A stretch of DNA of 35,011 bases from positions 1 to 35,011 of the forward strand of contig DFXY01000027.1 in assembly GCA_002381945.1 (NCBI GenBank), given 5' to 3'. Under the pieces are notes generated by a model, which saw only the letters and a list, made by a program, of their open reading frames with translations, was not told where the DNA came from and did not search any database. A program made the position numbers and the translations under genes. Source of the stretch: Bacteriovoracaceae bacterium UBA4096 (GTDB lineage: Bacteria; Bdellovibrionota; Bacteriovoracia; Bacteriovoracales; Bacteriovoracaceae). This document shows positions 15,651 through 25,020 of this stretch, piece by piece (the first letter of the stretch is position 1; each line of letters opens with the position of its first letter).

Positions 15651-17828
15651 ATGAAATCCCACGTTCTATTGCTCAGTTTGGCTTTGCTTACACAAGGAGC
15701 GATTGCTCAACAGACGAGTTCTCCTGCTTCTACGAGTGATGACCCGTCCAATCCTTCAATCTTGGGTAGTATAATGACGCCAAAGCCTCGTTATACCCGT
15801 GAGATGGTATTAGGAAATATCCTGAAAGGTGCACTTGAAAATATGCATCTCTCTAATAAAGAAATTAATGATGCCCTTTCTCAAAATGCTTTTAAACTTT
15901 TTCTGGAAAGACTTGATTATGGAAAACAGTTTCTTCTTGAAAGTGATGTAAAAGAGCTTGAAAAGTATAAGAAGTCATTTGATGACATGATTATTTCGGG
16001 GGATCTGGCAATTTTAGATATGAGTTCAGAACTCATGAACAAACGCATCGGCCAGATAGAAAAGTATATAGAAGAGCTTTTGAACAAACCATTGAATTAC
16101 AATCAAAAAGAAGCCCTTGAGACTGATCCCAAGAAGAGAGTTTTCCCCAAGACTGAAAAAGAACTTTACGCTCATTGGGAGCGCCTCATGAAGTATGAGG
16201 TCCTAGGTAGGATGGTGGATTTAAAAGAAGAGCAAAATGGCCTGGCCACTGATGAAAAGGGTAAGAAGAAAAAACCTAAAACTGAAAAGAAATTATCTGA
16301 TACAGAGGTTGAAAAAGAATCACGCTCAAAGGTTCTAAAATCTTACAAAAAAATATTTTCACGACTTGTTAATGAAAAACGTTCAGACAAACTTGATAAG
16401 TTTTACAATGCTGTCACGAAAGTTTTTGATCCTCACACCAACTATCTGGTGCCTGAGGAGAAAGAAGACTTTGACATTGATATGTCAGGAAAACTTGAGG
16501 GTATTGGAGCAATCTTACGGGAAGACAATTCTTACATTAAAGTAGAAAAGATTGTTCCTGGTTCAGCTTCTTGGAAAACCAAAGAAGTGGAAGCCGAAGA
16601 CGTCATTCTAAAAGTGGGTCAAGGCAAGGACGAGCCAGTTGATGTTGTTGATATGTCTCTGCGTGATGCTGTTAAGCTCATACGTGGTAAAAAAGGCACA
16701 GAAGTTCGATTGACTATCAAAAAACCAAATGGTCTGGTGAAAGTCGTTCCTATCGTTCGTGATGTGGTTGAGATTGAAGAATCTTATGCCAAAGGAACTT
16801 TGCTGGAGCTTGCTCCTTACAAATCTAAAATCGGTTACATCACCATTCCTAAATTTTACCGTGATTTCAATGACCGTAACGGTAGGAATGTAACTGATGA
16901 CACCAGAAAAGAAATTGAACGCCTGAATAAAGAAGGGGCCGATGGTCTCATTTTGGACTTAAGAAATAATGGTGGCGGAGCCCTGGAAGATGCCAGAATG
17001 ATTTCCGGTCTTTTCATTGAGAAAGGACCCATTGTTCAGGTTAAGGCCCATACAGGAGCAGTGGATGTTCTGGCCGACACTGATCTCAAGGTTGATTTTA
17101 AAAAGCCCACAGTTGTACTTATCAATCGTTTTTCAGCTTCTGCTTCTGAAATTGTAGCTGCAGCTCTTCAGGATTACGGACGTGCGGTAATTGTCGGAGG
17201 AGAATTCTCCCACGGTAAGGGAACTGTGCAGGCCGTTGTGGATCTTGATGGGTATGTCTCTCCCATGGCCAAGTCTTATTCTCCATTGGGAGCTTTAAAA
17301 ATTACCATTCAGAAATTCTATCGGGTCAATGGTAGTTCGACTCAGTATAAGGGTGTGACACCCGATATTATTCTTCCGGATCAGTTCTCGCATCTTGAGT
17401 CGGGGGAGAAGTTCCTTGATTACTCAATTCCTTGGGGAGAAGTGAAAGCTGTTAAGTATAATAAGTGGAAGCCAAGTTACGATATCAAAACTCTTCGTGC
17501 CAATTCTCAAGAGCGTGTGAAAAAGAATGAAAAATTCCAACATCTCGTTGATTCAATCAAATGGTATAAAGAGCAGAAAGAGAAAACTAAACGCTCTTTA
17601 GTTGCCGCTGATTATGAAAAAGAGAGAAAGGCCATTCGTGAAATGTCGGATGTTTTCAAAAAAGAAGAAGAAAGTAAAAATCTTGTAGTCAAAGACTTGA
17701 GTCCTAACAGTAAGGATAAGGCCCAGATAGAAAAATTTGATGAATTTTCCAAGACCCTAAAAAAAGATGCTGTGATCGAGGAATCTGTCATGATTCTTAA
17801 TGACATGATTAAGAAGACTAAATCATAA
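15651..17828 (+). CDS. prc: Carboxy-terminal processing protease (Prc/Tsp, S41)
   Basis: The 725-residue periplasmic protease has a signal peptide (MKSHVLLLSLALLTQGAIA). It then has the Tsp N-terminal domain (to about 230, with a Lys-rich insertion KGKKKKPKTEKK), a PDZ domain (about 270-360), the S41 domain and the long C-terminal helical domain found in E. coli Prc. The catalytic dyad is Ser497 in SASASEI and Lys523 in SHGKGTVQ; one extra residue lies between them compared with E. coli Prc. It degrades or trims proteins from the C-terminus. ATG at 15651 with GAGG upstream is preferred over an in-frame TTG at 15630. A strong terminator follows. Confidence 0.95.
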   Translation: MKSHVLLLSLALLTQGAIAQQTSSPASTSDDPSNPSILGSIMTPKPRYTREMVLGNILKGALENMHLSNKEINDALSQNAFKLFLERLDYGKQFLLESDVKELEKYKKSFDDMIISGDLAILDMSSELMNKRIGQIEKYIEELLNKPLNYNQKEALETDPKKRVFPKTEKELYAHWERLMKYEVLGRMVDLKEEQNGLATDEKGKKKKPKTEKKLSDTEVEKESRSKVLKSYKKIFSRLVNEKRSDKLDKFYNAVTKVFDPHTNYLVPEEKEDFDIDMSGKLEGIGAILREDNSYIKVEKIVPGSASWKTKEVEAEDVILKVGQGKDEPVDVVDMSLRDAVKLIRGKKGTEVRLTIKKPNGLVKVVPIVRDVVEIEESYAKGTLLELAPYKSKIGYITIPKFYRDFNDRNGRNVTDDTRKEIERLNKEGADGLILDLRNNGGGALEDARMISGLFIEKGPIVQVKAHTGAVDVLADTDLKVDFKKPTVVLINRFSASASEIVAAALQDYGRAVIVGGEFSHGKGTVQAVVDLDGYVSPMAKSYSPLGALKITIQKFYRVNGSSTQYKGVTPDIILPDQFSHLESGEKFLDYSIPWGEVKAVKYNKWKPSYDIKTLRANSQERVKKNEKFQHLVDSIKWYKEQKEKTKRSLVAADYEKERKAIREMSDVFKKEEESKNLVVKDLSPNSKDKAQIEKFDEFSKTLKKDAVIEESVMILNDMIKKTKS

Positions 17829-17841
17829 TTGTTAAACAGAT

Positions 17842-17865
17842 GGGCCCCTCCGGGGGCCCTTTTTT
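17842..17865 (+). terminator. Rho-independent terminator of prc
   Basis: The GC-only stem GGGCCCC (17842-17848) / GGGGCCC (17853-17859), with a 4-base loop, is followed by six T residues. Confidence 0.93.
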
Positions 17866-17884
17866 ATTTCTATTTTATTGAAGG

Positions 17885-18685
17885 ATGGCCGTGAAATCTC
17901 AGTTAACTCTTGAACAAAAGTATGATTTTTATGAACGCTCTGTGCAGAATGCCGAAAGCGAAGTGGCCTTTATGCATGATGAATATAAGCGTATTTATGG
18001 ACGTTCTCCTTTCACTTTAAGAGAAGATTTTTGTGGAACCGGTGCCATATCGTGTAACTGGGTTCAGCAGGACAAGCAATGTGAAGCTTATGGCATTGAT
18101 CTGGATCCAGAGCCAATTAAAATGGGAAAAGAGCGACACTACTCAAAACTGACTAAGGCCCAAAAAGAACGGATGCATTACCGGGAAGAAAACGTCCTTA
18201 AGACGAAAGCTCCCAAAGTGGATGTTATTTGTGCTTTTAACTTTTCTTATTTTATTTTTAAATCCCGCAAGCAGATGGTTCAGTATTTTAAGACTGTACG
18301 AAAATCTCTGAATAAGCAGGGAGTCTTTTTTCTGGATATTTTTGCAGGTCCCGAGAGTCAGAAGTTAGTGACAGACGTCAAGAAATTAAATGGCCTGACT
18401 TACTACTGGGAGTGCCAGCACTTTAACCCTTTAACTCATGACTGTACTTTCGCCATTCATTTCAAAGATGCCAAAGGGAAAAAACATGAAAATGTTTTCA
18501 CGTACCATTGGCGTATGTGGATGATGCCTGAACTAAGGGATATTCTGGCCGAGGCAGGTTTCTCTAAGACTATTGCCTACTGGGAAGGCGATGATGAAGA
18601 TGGTGGTGGAAATGGAGAGTTTGTACCTGCCGAGGATGCCGAGAACTGCGACGCCTGGGTTTCCTATATAGCGGCCTTAACTTAA
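17885..18685 (+). CDS. Class I SAM-dependent methyltransferase, unknown substrate
   Basis: The 266-residue protein has a Rossmann-type methyltransferase core: motif I in an unusual form (LREDFCGTGAISCNW), the acidic motif YGIDLDPEPI, then VDVICAFNFSYFIF and GVFFLDIFAG. The C-terminal half has FTYHWRMWMMPELRDILAEAGF and an acidic Gly-rich loop (EGDDEDGGGNGEF). The LREDFCGTG form of motif I defines a conserved but uncharacterised bacterial group, as far as I recall. The ATG at 17885 directly abuts AAGG; GTG at 17891 would place that SD six bases upstream and may be the true start. The gene stands alone between two terminators. Confidence 0.85.
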   Translation: MAVKSQLTLEQKYDFYERSVQNAESEVAFMHDEYKRIYGRSPFTLREDFCGTGAISCNWVQQDKQCEAYGIDLDPEPIKMGKERHYSKLTKAQKERMHYREENVLKTKAPKVDVICAFNFSYFIFKSRKQMVQYFKTVRKSLNKQGVFFLDIFAGPESQKLVTDVKKLNGLTYYWECQHFNPLTHDCTFAIHFKDAKGKKHENVFTYHWRMWMMPELRDILAEAGFSKTIAYWEGDDEDGGGNGEFVPAEDAENCDAWVSYIAALT

Positions 18686-18699
18686 TTATCAGTTATTAA

Positions 18700-18747
18700 A
18701 TCACTTTCTGAAGATGAAGTAATCTGGCTCAGAAAGTGATATTTTTT
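18700..18747 (+). terminator. Terminator after methyltransferase gene, overlapping the HD gene end
   Basis: A perfect 12-bp stem (ATCACTTTCTGA at 18700-18711, TCAGAAAGTGAT at 18729-18740) has a 17-base loop and six T residues at 18742-18747. The right arm and T-run are the last codons of the convergent HD gene, whose stop codon starts the right arm. Confidence 0.8.
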
Positions 18748-20057
18748 AAGATATCAATGACTTTTTGAAAGCGCGACGTTGGAAATTCTTCTTTGAGTTC
18801 TCGTAGCATTTCCGGCCTGTCAAATGGCCCATTTTCACGTTTTAAAATAATGCGGGTAAATTCTTCTGCCACTATAAAAACTATTGCGACAGGTGAGACG
18901 TTGTTTCCATAGTGCTCGGAAAATCCAATGCCATTAAGTGTTCCGTGGTGCTGACGGATAATTTGATCTGCACCCATGGGTGAGTGGGGGTATTTGGATA
19001 CAAATTCAGCTGACATTTGAGCGTGTCTTTCTACTAATTGCTTTTCTGCCACTGAAAAGTTCGCCTTTTTAAGCTCAAGATTGGATTTTATCATTGCTTG
19101 CTCGTCAGTCTCTAAAACGATGTCATGAAAAAATGCAATGAAGCTAATTTTATCTTCCTGTTCGGCATTACCCCAATCGATGTGTTTAATGATGTGCAGA
19201 CATATATAGGTAAGCACCTGAGTATGCTTAAAGAGGTAACTGGTCTTATTGGAAAGAAGGCGCTCAAGAAGTTTTGCCAGCTTGGGGTTGGACTTGGCAT
19301 TCCTCCTCATCACTTCCATGTTCTTCTTAGCAAGCTTAATGGTCTCTTCATTAACTCCGATAGTGAGTAATTTTCTAGAAAGAAGCTCAACACTCTTGTC
19401 GGCGGCCGAAATCTCCTCGTCAGGGGATAACTCACTACTTTCGAGTAGATTCATAAGTTCTGCTGTGACATTATTCACGAAATCCAGACGATCAAGTTTA
19501 TTGATGAAAAGATGAGTCACTCCTTCTTCAATCAAGGCATTGATTGTGCTCTCATCAAAATTTGAAAGCTTTTCAATCCTTAGATGGTACTGCTTAGAAT
19601 TATCAATATCTTGAGAATAAACCGGGCAAACTGAGCGTTTGATGACTTTGAAATAATTTATAGGAATAGGAAAGTAATCCGGGACCACTTTGGTGGACAT
19701 GTCTTTAGCGGTTATATTTAAGGCCTTGGCAGCGCTTTGAATCAGAATTTTTAACTGGAGCGAGTTGGGAACATGGGCAAAGCTTCCCGGAATTTCCTTT
19801 CCTGGGCCAATCACCACGATGGGTATTTTAAGAGCTTTCTTCTTTACGTAATCAATCATCAATTGGGCCGATTCTTCTTTTTCAATGACGGCACGTACGA
19901 TGATTAAATTTATGTCTGCTGCGTTAGATTCCAGCAGTTTGATCGCAAATTCAGCTTTCTTTTTTCCAAGGATATCCAGACCCAACCAAGTGGCCAGATT
20001 AAGCATATAAAATGATTCAATCCGCGGATTGTTTTCTACTAAAAGCGTTAGACTCAA
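18729..20057 (-). CDS. Pseudo-receiver plus degenerate HD-GYP-like protein
   Basis: The 442-residue protein begins with a response-regulator-like domain (4-113) that lacks the acidic pocket and phosphoryl Asp (LLVENNPRIES; INLIIVRA). A middle region (about 130-260) is not recognised. The C-terminal HD domain has His278, His311-Asp312, His345 and His370-His371. The HD-GYP signature HHExxDGxGYP reads HHGTLNGIGFS here, so metals could still bind but cyclic-di-GMP hydrolysis is doubtful. It probably acts as a signalling or scaffold protein. The start is a TTG at 20057, supported by GGAGG four bases upstream. It is divergent from mutA and convergent with the methyltransferase. Confidence 0.82.
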   Translation of the reverse strand: MSLTLLVENNPRIESFYMLNLATWLGLDILGKKKAEFAIKLLESNAADINLIIVRAVIEKEESAQLMIDYVKKKALKIPIVVIGPGKEIPGSFAHVPNSLQLKILIQSAAKALNITAKDMSTKVVPDYFPIPINYFKVIKRSVCPVYSQDIDNSKQYHLRIEKLSNFDESTINALIEEGVTHLFINKLDRLDFVNNVTAELMNLLESSELSPDEEISAADKSVELLSRKLLTIGVNEETIKLAKKNMEVMRRNAKSNPKLAKLLERLLSNKTSYLFKHTQVLTYICLHIIKHIDWGNAEQEDKISFIAFFHDIVLETDEQAMIKSNLELKKANFSVAEKQLVERHAQMSAEFVSKYPHSPMGADQIIRQHHGTLNGIGFSEHYGNNVSPVAIVFIVAEEFTRIILKRENGPFDRPEMLRELKEEFPTSRFQKVIDILKNITF

Positions 20058-20157
20058 AAAGCCTCCAATGAGCTTATAGTTTAATCGGAAAGGGGATTTT
20101 TGCTTAATTTTTTGTTAGGATATTTATAAACATCTGATTCTATTTCCCGGAGATATT

Positions 20158-21702
20158 GTGAGTTCCTTAACAAGCTATTTTGAGACCTCTTTTAATAACC
20201 AACAAGAACAGTGGGAAAAATCCCTCCTGACAGAGTTAAAGCTCACCGAGGTCGGCTCAAAAACCATCAAAAAACTTATCTCAGGCCAAAATTGGCCTAC
20301 GCTTTCCTTAAAGGCCAGAAATGAAATACGTTTAACTACGGAAGAGGTTTGGAAAAAAGCCTCGATTACTTATGTTCAACTTGAGCCTTCAGAAATTGCC
20401 TTTGTGATTAAAGAGGATCTCAAATCAGGCGTTCGAAATTTTTTCTTTCACCAAGAAGCACTTAGTTCACAAAAATGGCAGGAAATTGAAAAGACTCTTT
20501 GTGATTTTACCAGGCCAGAGGAGCTTGAAGTTTTTATCCTGGGAGAAGGGGATTACCGAAGCTCTAAGATTAAGGTCATCTCCCATTTTGTTTCAGGTAA
20601 AGAAGTTCATGATCAAGGTGGGCATTCGATTCAGGAACTAGCGACTCTGGCACATAACCTGGTACAAAATCTGGAAACTATTAAGGATATCGTTTATCTT
20701 GGTGTCTACGTTGACTCTCATTTCTTCCATAATATTGCAAAAATCAGGGCCGCAAAGCTGTTGGCAAAAAAAATCCTCTTGGAGGCCAAAAAAGATGCCA
20801 CTATAAAAGTGGTGGCCCTTACCAGCTATCAAGGCTGGACTCTTTACGAGCGATATTCAAACATACTTAGAAATGAAACAGCGGTTGCTTCTGCCTATAT
20901 TGGTGGAGCGGATCATGTTCAGTCTGCTGGTTATAATGCAATCTTTGAACTTGAAACGGACAATCATCCGGAAAAAGAGCACATTGAACGCTCTCGCAGA
21001 TTGGCACGCAATACAACTCACATCCTGGCACTGGAGAGTATGCTGGGAGTGGTGGAAGATGCGGCCTATGGTAGCTTCCATTTAGAAAATTTAACTGAAG
21101 CTCTTTGTGAGGAATCCTGGAAACTCATGCAGTCCCTTTTGACTGGTGCCAATCTTGAAAATGAGGTTACCGAGGTCAGAGAAAAACGTCTGGAAATGGT
21201 CAAGACCAGAAAGATCATCATGTCTGGAATGAACGATTATCCTGATGTTAAAGAGCACTTAAATCTTCAGTTTAAAAAACCAACTCTCTTTAGAGTCGCC
21301 CGCATTTTTGAGGAACTAAGACTCAGAATGGAAAAAAATCCTAAACGGCCTAAAGTGTATGTGGCCCTTTATGGTGAATACTCGGCGCTCAATGCACGAC
21401 TTAATTTCGTGAAAAATTATTTCGAACTTCTGGGTCTCGAGGTTCATGAGCCGGGTCAGACTATGATGGATTTAAATACTCTCAAAAAAGATCTCGCTAC
21501 TTGTGGGGAAGAAATTATCGTTCTTTGCTCGTTGGATGAACATTATCCGGCCCTTCAGGAATTAGCTTCCCAGGTAAATACTCCTTATCGATTTATAGCT
21601 GGAAAGTATGAAATGAACTCTTTTCAAAACTTATTTGCAGGGCAAAATATTTACGAAGTCTTAGAAAACCTGGTCATCGCTTTTGAAGGGAGGAAGTCAT
21701 GA
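20158..21702 (+). CDS. mutA: Methylmalonyl-CoA mutase small (beta) subunit
   Basis: The 514-residue protein is the non-catalytic partner of MutB in the heterodimeric methylmalonyl-CoA mutase. The TIM-barrel part retains family features (GGHSIQELATLAHNL, HNIAKIRAAKLL, YIGGADHV, RLARNTTHILALES). The C-terminal cobalamin-like domain (about 395-514) lacks DxHxxG, as expected of a subunit that does not bind B12. It is shorter than most small subunits (about 600). GTG start with GGAG six bases upstream. Its stop overlaps the mutB start (ATGA), giving coupled synthesis in equal amounts. Confidence 0.92.
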   Translation: MSSLTSYFETSFNNQQEQWEKSLLTELKLTEVGSKTIKKLISGQNWPTLSLKARNEIRLTTEEVWKKASITYVQLEPSEIAFVIKEDLKSGVRNFFFHQEALSSQKWQEIEKTLCDFTRPEELEVFILGEGDYRSSKIKVISHFVSGKEVHDQGGHSIQELATLAHNLVQNLETIKDIVYLGVYVDSHFFHNIAKIRAAKLLAKKILLEAKKDATIKVVALTSYQGWTLYERYSNILRNETAVASAYIGGADHVQSAGYNAIFELETDNHPEKEHIERSRRLARNTTHILALESMLGVVEDAAYGSFHLENLTEALCEESWKLMQSLLTGANLENEVTEVREKRLEMVKTRKIIMSGMNDYPDVKEHLNLQFKKPTLFRVARIFEELRLRMEKNPKRPKVYVALYGEYSALNARLNFVKNYFELLGLEVHEPGQTMMDLNTLKKDLATCGEEIIVLCSLDEHYPALQELASQVNTPYRFIAGKYEMNSFQNLFAGQNIYEVLENLVIAFEGRKS

Positions 21703-23831
21703 TTGATTTCACCAAGATCCCATGGGGAATACCAGGAATTGAATCAAAAAAACAAAAAGTTATGATGACGATGCCGGAAGGTATCGATCTTAAAAACGCC
21801 TATGATAAGAGCGATGTGAAGTTTACCAAACTCATACATACGCTACCTGGCAACAGGCCATTCATTCGCGGACCTTACGCCTCTATGTACACGGTGAGAC
21901 CCTGGACTATTCGTCAGTATGCAGGATTTTCAACAGCAGAGGAATCGAATCGCTTCTATCGGGACAATCTGACCAAGGGTCAAAAAGGTCTCTCCATTGC
22001 TTTTGATCTGGCCACCCATCGTGGCTATGATTCTGATCATCCCCGTGTGAAAGGTGATGTCGGAATGGCGGGAGTGGCGATTGATTCAATCTTGGATATG
22101 AGAATTTTGTTTCAAGGAATTCCTCTGGATCAAATGTCTGTTTCGATGACGATGAATGGAGCAGTGGTTCCAATTCTCGCCTTATTTATCCTGGCCGGCG
22201 AAGAGCAGGGAGTTAGTCCGGATAAACTCACGGGCACGATTCAAAATGATATTTTAAAAGAATTCATGGTTCGAAATACCTATATCTATCCACCAGAACC
22301 ATCCATGCGAATTATCGCTGATATTTTCAGCTATACTTCCAGGCATATGCCGAAATTTAATTCTATATCCATTTCGGGTTATCACATGCAAGAAGCTGGG
22401 GCCACTGCTGATCTGGAACTCGCTTACACTCTGGCCGACGGGTTGGAGTATCTTCGGACTGGGGTGAGATCAGGACTGGATGTTGATCACTTCGCACCAA
22501 GGCTTTCTTTTTTCTGGGCCATTGGTATGAATTACTTCATGGAAGTCGCCAAGATGAGGGCCGCTCGACTTATTTGGAGCAAGATTGTTTCTGACTTCAG
22601 TCCTAAAAATCAAAAGTCACTGGCCCTGCGAACTCACTCACAGACATCTGGCTGGAGCTTAACCGCGCAGGATGTTTTTAATAACGTAACAAGAACCGGA
22701 ATCGAAGCTCTTGCTGCTTCCCATGGTCACACTCAAAGTCTGCATACTAATTCTCTGGATGAGGCCCTGGCCCTTCCGAGTGAATTCTCTGCCCGGATTG
22801 CACGCAATACTCAAATCTTCATTCAGACTGAGACTGATACCTGCAATGTCATTGATCCTTGGGGTGGAAGTTATTTTGTCGAGAGCTTGACTCAAGAGCT
22901 GGCGTTAAAGGCCTGGTCACATATTGAAGAAATTGAATCCTTAGGTGGAATGTCCCATGCGATTGCGAAAGGAATTCCTAAAATGCGAATCGAGGAAGCC
23001 GCTGCCAGAACTCAGGGAAGAATTGATTCAGGAATTCAACCTATCGTTGGGGTTAATCTTTATAAACGTGAAAAAGATGATGTGCCTAATATCCTTCAGG
23101 TTGAAAATTCTGAAGTGAGGGAATCACAAATTCAAAGGCTCAAAAAACTTAAAAGTGAAAGAAACCAAACGCTAGTGGAAGAAAAATTAAACGCCATGAC
23201 TGAAGCTTGCCAAAATGGCACTGGAAATATCCTTGCTCTGGCAGTAGAAGCTGCCCGTGCCCATGCCACTGTCGGAGAGATGTCGATGGCCATGGAGAAA
23301 GTCTTTGGTAGGCATCAGGCCGAGATCAGGACCATTCAGGGTGTTTATATTAAAGAAGTTCAACAAGGAAAATATGACGTGAAAGAACTCCAGTCACTGA
23401 TGGAAAAGTTTCAGAAAGAAGAAGGAAGACGCCCCCGAGTGTTGGTAGCGAAAATGGGACAAGACGGACATGATCGTGGCCAGAAAGTTATCTCAACTGC
23501 TTTTGCCGATCTGGGATTTGACGTTGATGTAGGTCCTCTTTTTCAGACACCAGAAGAAACTGCCAGACAGGCCGCTGAGAATGATGTCCACGTTATCGGT
23601 GTCTCTTCTCTGGCCGCTGGTCATTTAACCTTGGTTCCTGAATTAAAGGCCGAACTTAAAAAACTTAATCGTGAAGATATTCTGGTTACAATTGGTGGAG
23701 TTATCCCACCTCAGGATTATGATAAGCTCTATAAGATGGGTGTTGCCGGGATTTTTGGACCTGGTACTGTCATCGCTGATGCGGCCAAAGATCTTATGAA
23801 AAAGCTAGGCGAGGCCTTAGGACACAAATGA
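21699..23831 (+). CDS. mutB: Methylmalonyl-CoA mutase large (alpha) subunit
   Basis: The 710-residue, adenosylcobalamin-dependent enzyme converts methylmalonyl-CoA and succinyl-CoA into each other. The N-terminal substrate barrel has the family signature (MYTVRPWTIRQYAGFSTAEE, FDLATHRGYDSDHPRV, SISGYHMQEAGA, RTHSQTSGWSLT). The C-terminal B12 domain has the base-off ligand motif Asp589-x-His591-xx-Gly594 (DGHDRG), then GVSSLAAGH and TIGGVIP. The length is normal. It lies between mutA and meaB with 4-bp overlaps on both sides. It serves breakdown of valine, isoleucine, methionine and odd-chain acids, or the reverse direction towards propionyl-CoA. Confidence 0.97.
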   Translation: MIDFTKIPWGIPGIESKKQKVMMTMPEGIDLKNAYDKSDVKFTKLIHTLPGNRPFIRGPYASMYTVRPWTIRQYAGFSTAEESNRFYRDNLTKGQKGLSIAFDLATHRGYDSDHPRVKGDVGMAGVAIDSILDMRILFQGIPLDQMSVSMTMNGAVVPILALFILAGEEQGVSPDKLTGTIQNDILKEFMVRNTYIYPPEPSMRIIADIFSYTSRHMPKFNSISISGYHMQEAGATADLELAYTLADGLEYLRTGVRSGLDVDHFAPRLSFFWAIGMNYFMEVAKMRAARLIWSKIVSDFSPKNQKSLALRTHSQTSGWSLTAQDVFNNVTRTGIEALAASHGHTQSLHTNSLDEALALPSEFSARIARNTQIFIQTETDTCNVIDPWGGSYFVESLTQELALKAWSHIEEIESLGGMSHAIAKGIPKMRIEEAAARTQGRIDSGIQPIVGVNLYKREKDDVPNILQVENSEVRESQIQRLKKLKSERNQTLVEEKLNAMTEACQNGTGNILALAVEAARAHATVGEMSMAMEKVFGRHQAEIRTIQGVYIKEVQQGKYDVKELQSLMEKFQKEEGRRPRVLVAKMGQDGHDRGQKVISTAFADLGFDVDVGPLFQTPEETARQAAENDVHVIGVSSLAAGHLTLVPELKAELKKLNREDILVTIGGVIPPQDYDKLYKMGVAGIFGPGTVIADAAKDLMKKLGEALGHK

Positions 23832-24814
23832 GAAAAGTTCTTGAGCTAAAAGATTATCTGGAAGGCCTTCAAAACAAAGACAGGACGATTCTGGCCCGGG
23901 CCATAACCTTGGTAGAATCAACCAATCCTGATCATCAAAAACTTGCCCAGGAATTACTCAGAGCTCTTTTACCTAAAACCGGAACCGCTAAACGAATTGG
24001 CATTTCAGGCACTCCTGGTGTTGGTAAATCAACCTTTATTGAAGCTTTCGGAAAGCTTCTTACCTCACAGAATAAAACCGTTGCCGTGCTGGCGGTTGAT
24101 CCGACATCACAAGTCAGTGGAGGTTCGATTCTGGGAGACAAGACCCGCATGAATGAACTTGCGATTGATTCTCACGCCTTCATTCGACCTAGTCCATCTG
24201 GAGAAACCCTTGGTGGAGTTGCCAAGCGTACCCGTGAATCACTTCTTTTGTGTGAAGCCTTTGGTTTTGACTATGTGTTAGTAGAGACGGTCGGAGTAGG
24301 GCAATCAGAAACGGCCGTGGCCCAGATGGTGGATATCTTCATCATGCTTCTCCAACCAGGAGCAGGGGATGATCTTCAAGGTATTAAGCGTGGTATACTT
24401 GAAATTGTAGATATGGTGGTTGTGACCAAAGATGATGGTGATCAGCAGAAAGCTATCCAGAAAGCGAAACATGATTATCAGCACGCTTTGCATATTCTCA
24501 GACACGAGGGATGGGTGCCCCCTGTTCTTTCCTGTTCGGCATTAACCAAAAAAGGACTACCTGAAGTTCAGACAGAAATTGAAAACTATTTCATGAACCA
24601 GCAAAGTCTCATCACTCAAAAACGGGATAAACAAGGCATTGATTGGATGTGGCAACTCACCTTGGACAATCTAAAAGACCTTTTCCGAAGTTCGGTAGGA
24701 ACTCAGGAAATAAAAAATATCGAAAAACAAATTCTTGATAAAAAAATGACTTCGCCTGAAGGTGCAGCAAAATTATTGCAGGCCTTTACTCATATAAAAC
24801 TAACTTCTTCTTAA
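23828..24814 (+). CDS. meaB: MeaB/ArgK G3E GTPase, methylmalonyl-CoA mutase chaperone
   Basis: The 328-residue P-loop GTPase protects and reloads the cobalamin site of methylmalonyl-CoA mutase. Visible motifs are the Walker A GTPGVGKST (61-69), LAVDPTSQVSGGSILGDKTRM (switch region), VETVGVGQSE (Walker B/switch II) and the base-recognition TKDDGD. Older annotations call this family ArgK or LAO/AO kinase. It overlaps mutB by ATGA and is the last gene of the operon. No clear terminator follows within 60 bases. Confidence 0.95.
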   Translation: MRKVLELKDYLEGLQNKDRTILARAITLVESTNPDHQKLAQELLRALLPKTGTAKRIGISGTPGVGKSTFIEAFGKLLTSQNKTVAVLAVDPTSQVSGGSILGDKTRMNELAIDSHAFIRPSPSGETLGGVAKRTRESLLLCEAFGFDYVLVETVGVGQSETAVAQMVDIFIMLLQPGAGDDLQGIKRGILEIVDMVVVTKDDGDQQKAIQKAKHDYQHALHILRHEGWVPPVLSCSALTKKGLPEVQTEIENYFMNQQSLITQKRDKQGIDWMWQLTLDNLKDLFRSSVGTQEIKNIEKQILDKKMTSPEGAAKLLQAFTHIKLTSS

Positions 24815-24875
24815 CGGACGACTCTCTAATTTTCTTTTTATAATGCTCCCACAGCAATTAATAGGAAGAACTATA

Positions 24876-24992
24876 ATGAGAAACTTCAGAGAATTCATTG
24901 ATGAGTTTTCAAGTCTTGAGATCCTCTTTATCCTGATACTCATGCTCCTTATCGCTTGGGGCACTCTTACTTATGCTTCGACTTATTTTTAG
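24876..24992 (+). CDS. 38-residue single-pass membrane peptide, hypothetical
   Basis: An ATG with AGGAAG about eight bases upstream opens a short frame: an amphipathic, acidic N-terminus (MRNFREFIDEFSSLE), one hydrophobic helix (about 16-35: ILFILILMLLIAWGTLTY) and a short tail ending at TAG. The layout resembles other bacterial membrane microproteins. No homologue is recognised. It lies between meaB and the MscL-like gene and could be cotranscribed with either. The call rests on SD, start and composition only. Confidence 0.5.
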   Translation: MRNFREFIDEFSSLEILFILILMLLIAWGTLTYASTYF

Positions 24993-25020
24993 CCCCTGCA
25001 TATAGGACTTATCTGCTTGA

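Noticed and set aside
24839..24844. TATAAT upstream of the 38-residue peptide
   Set aside because: No -35 box at a useful distance; chance matches are common in AT-rich gaps.
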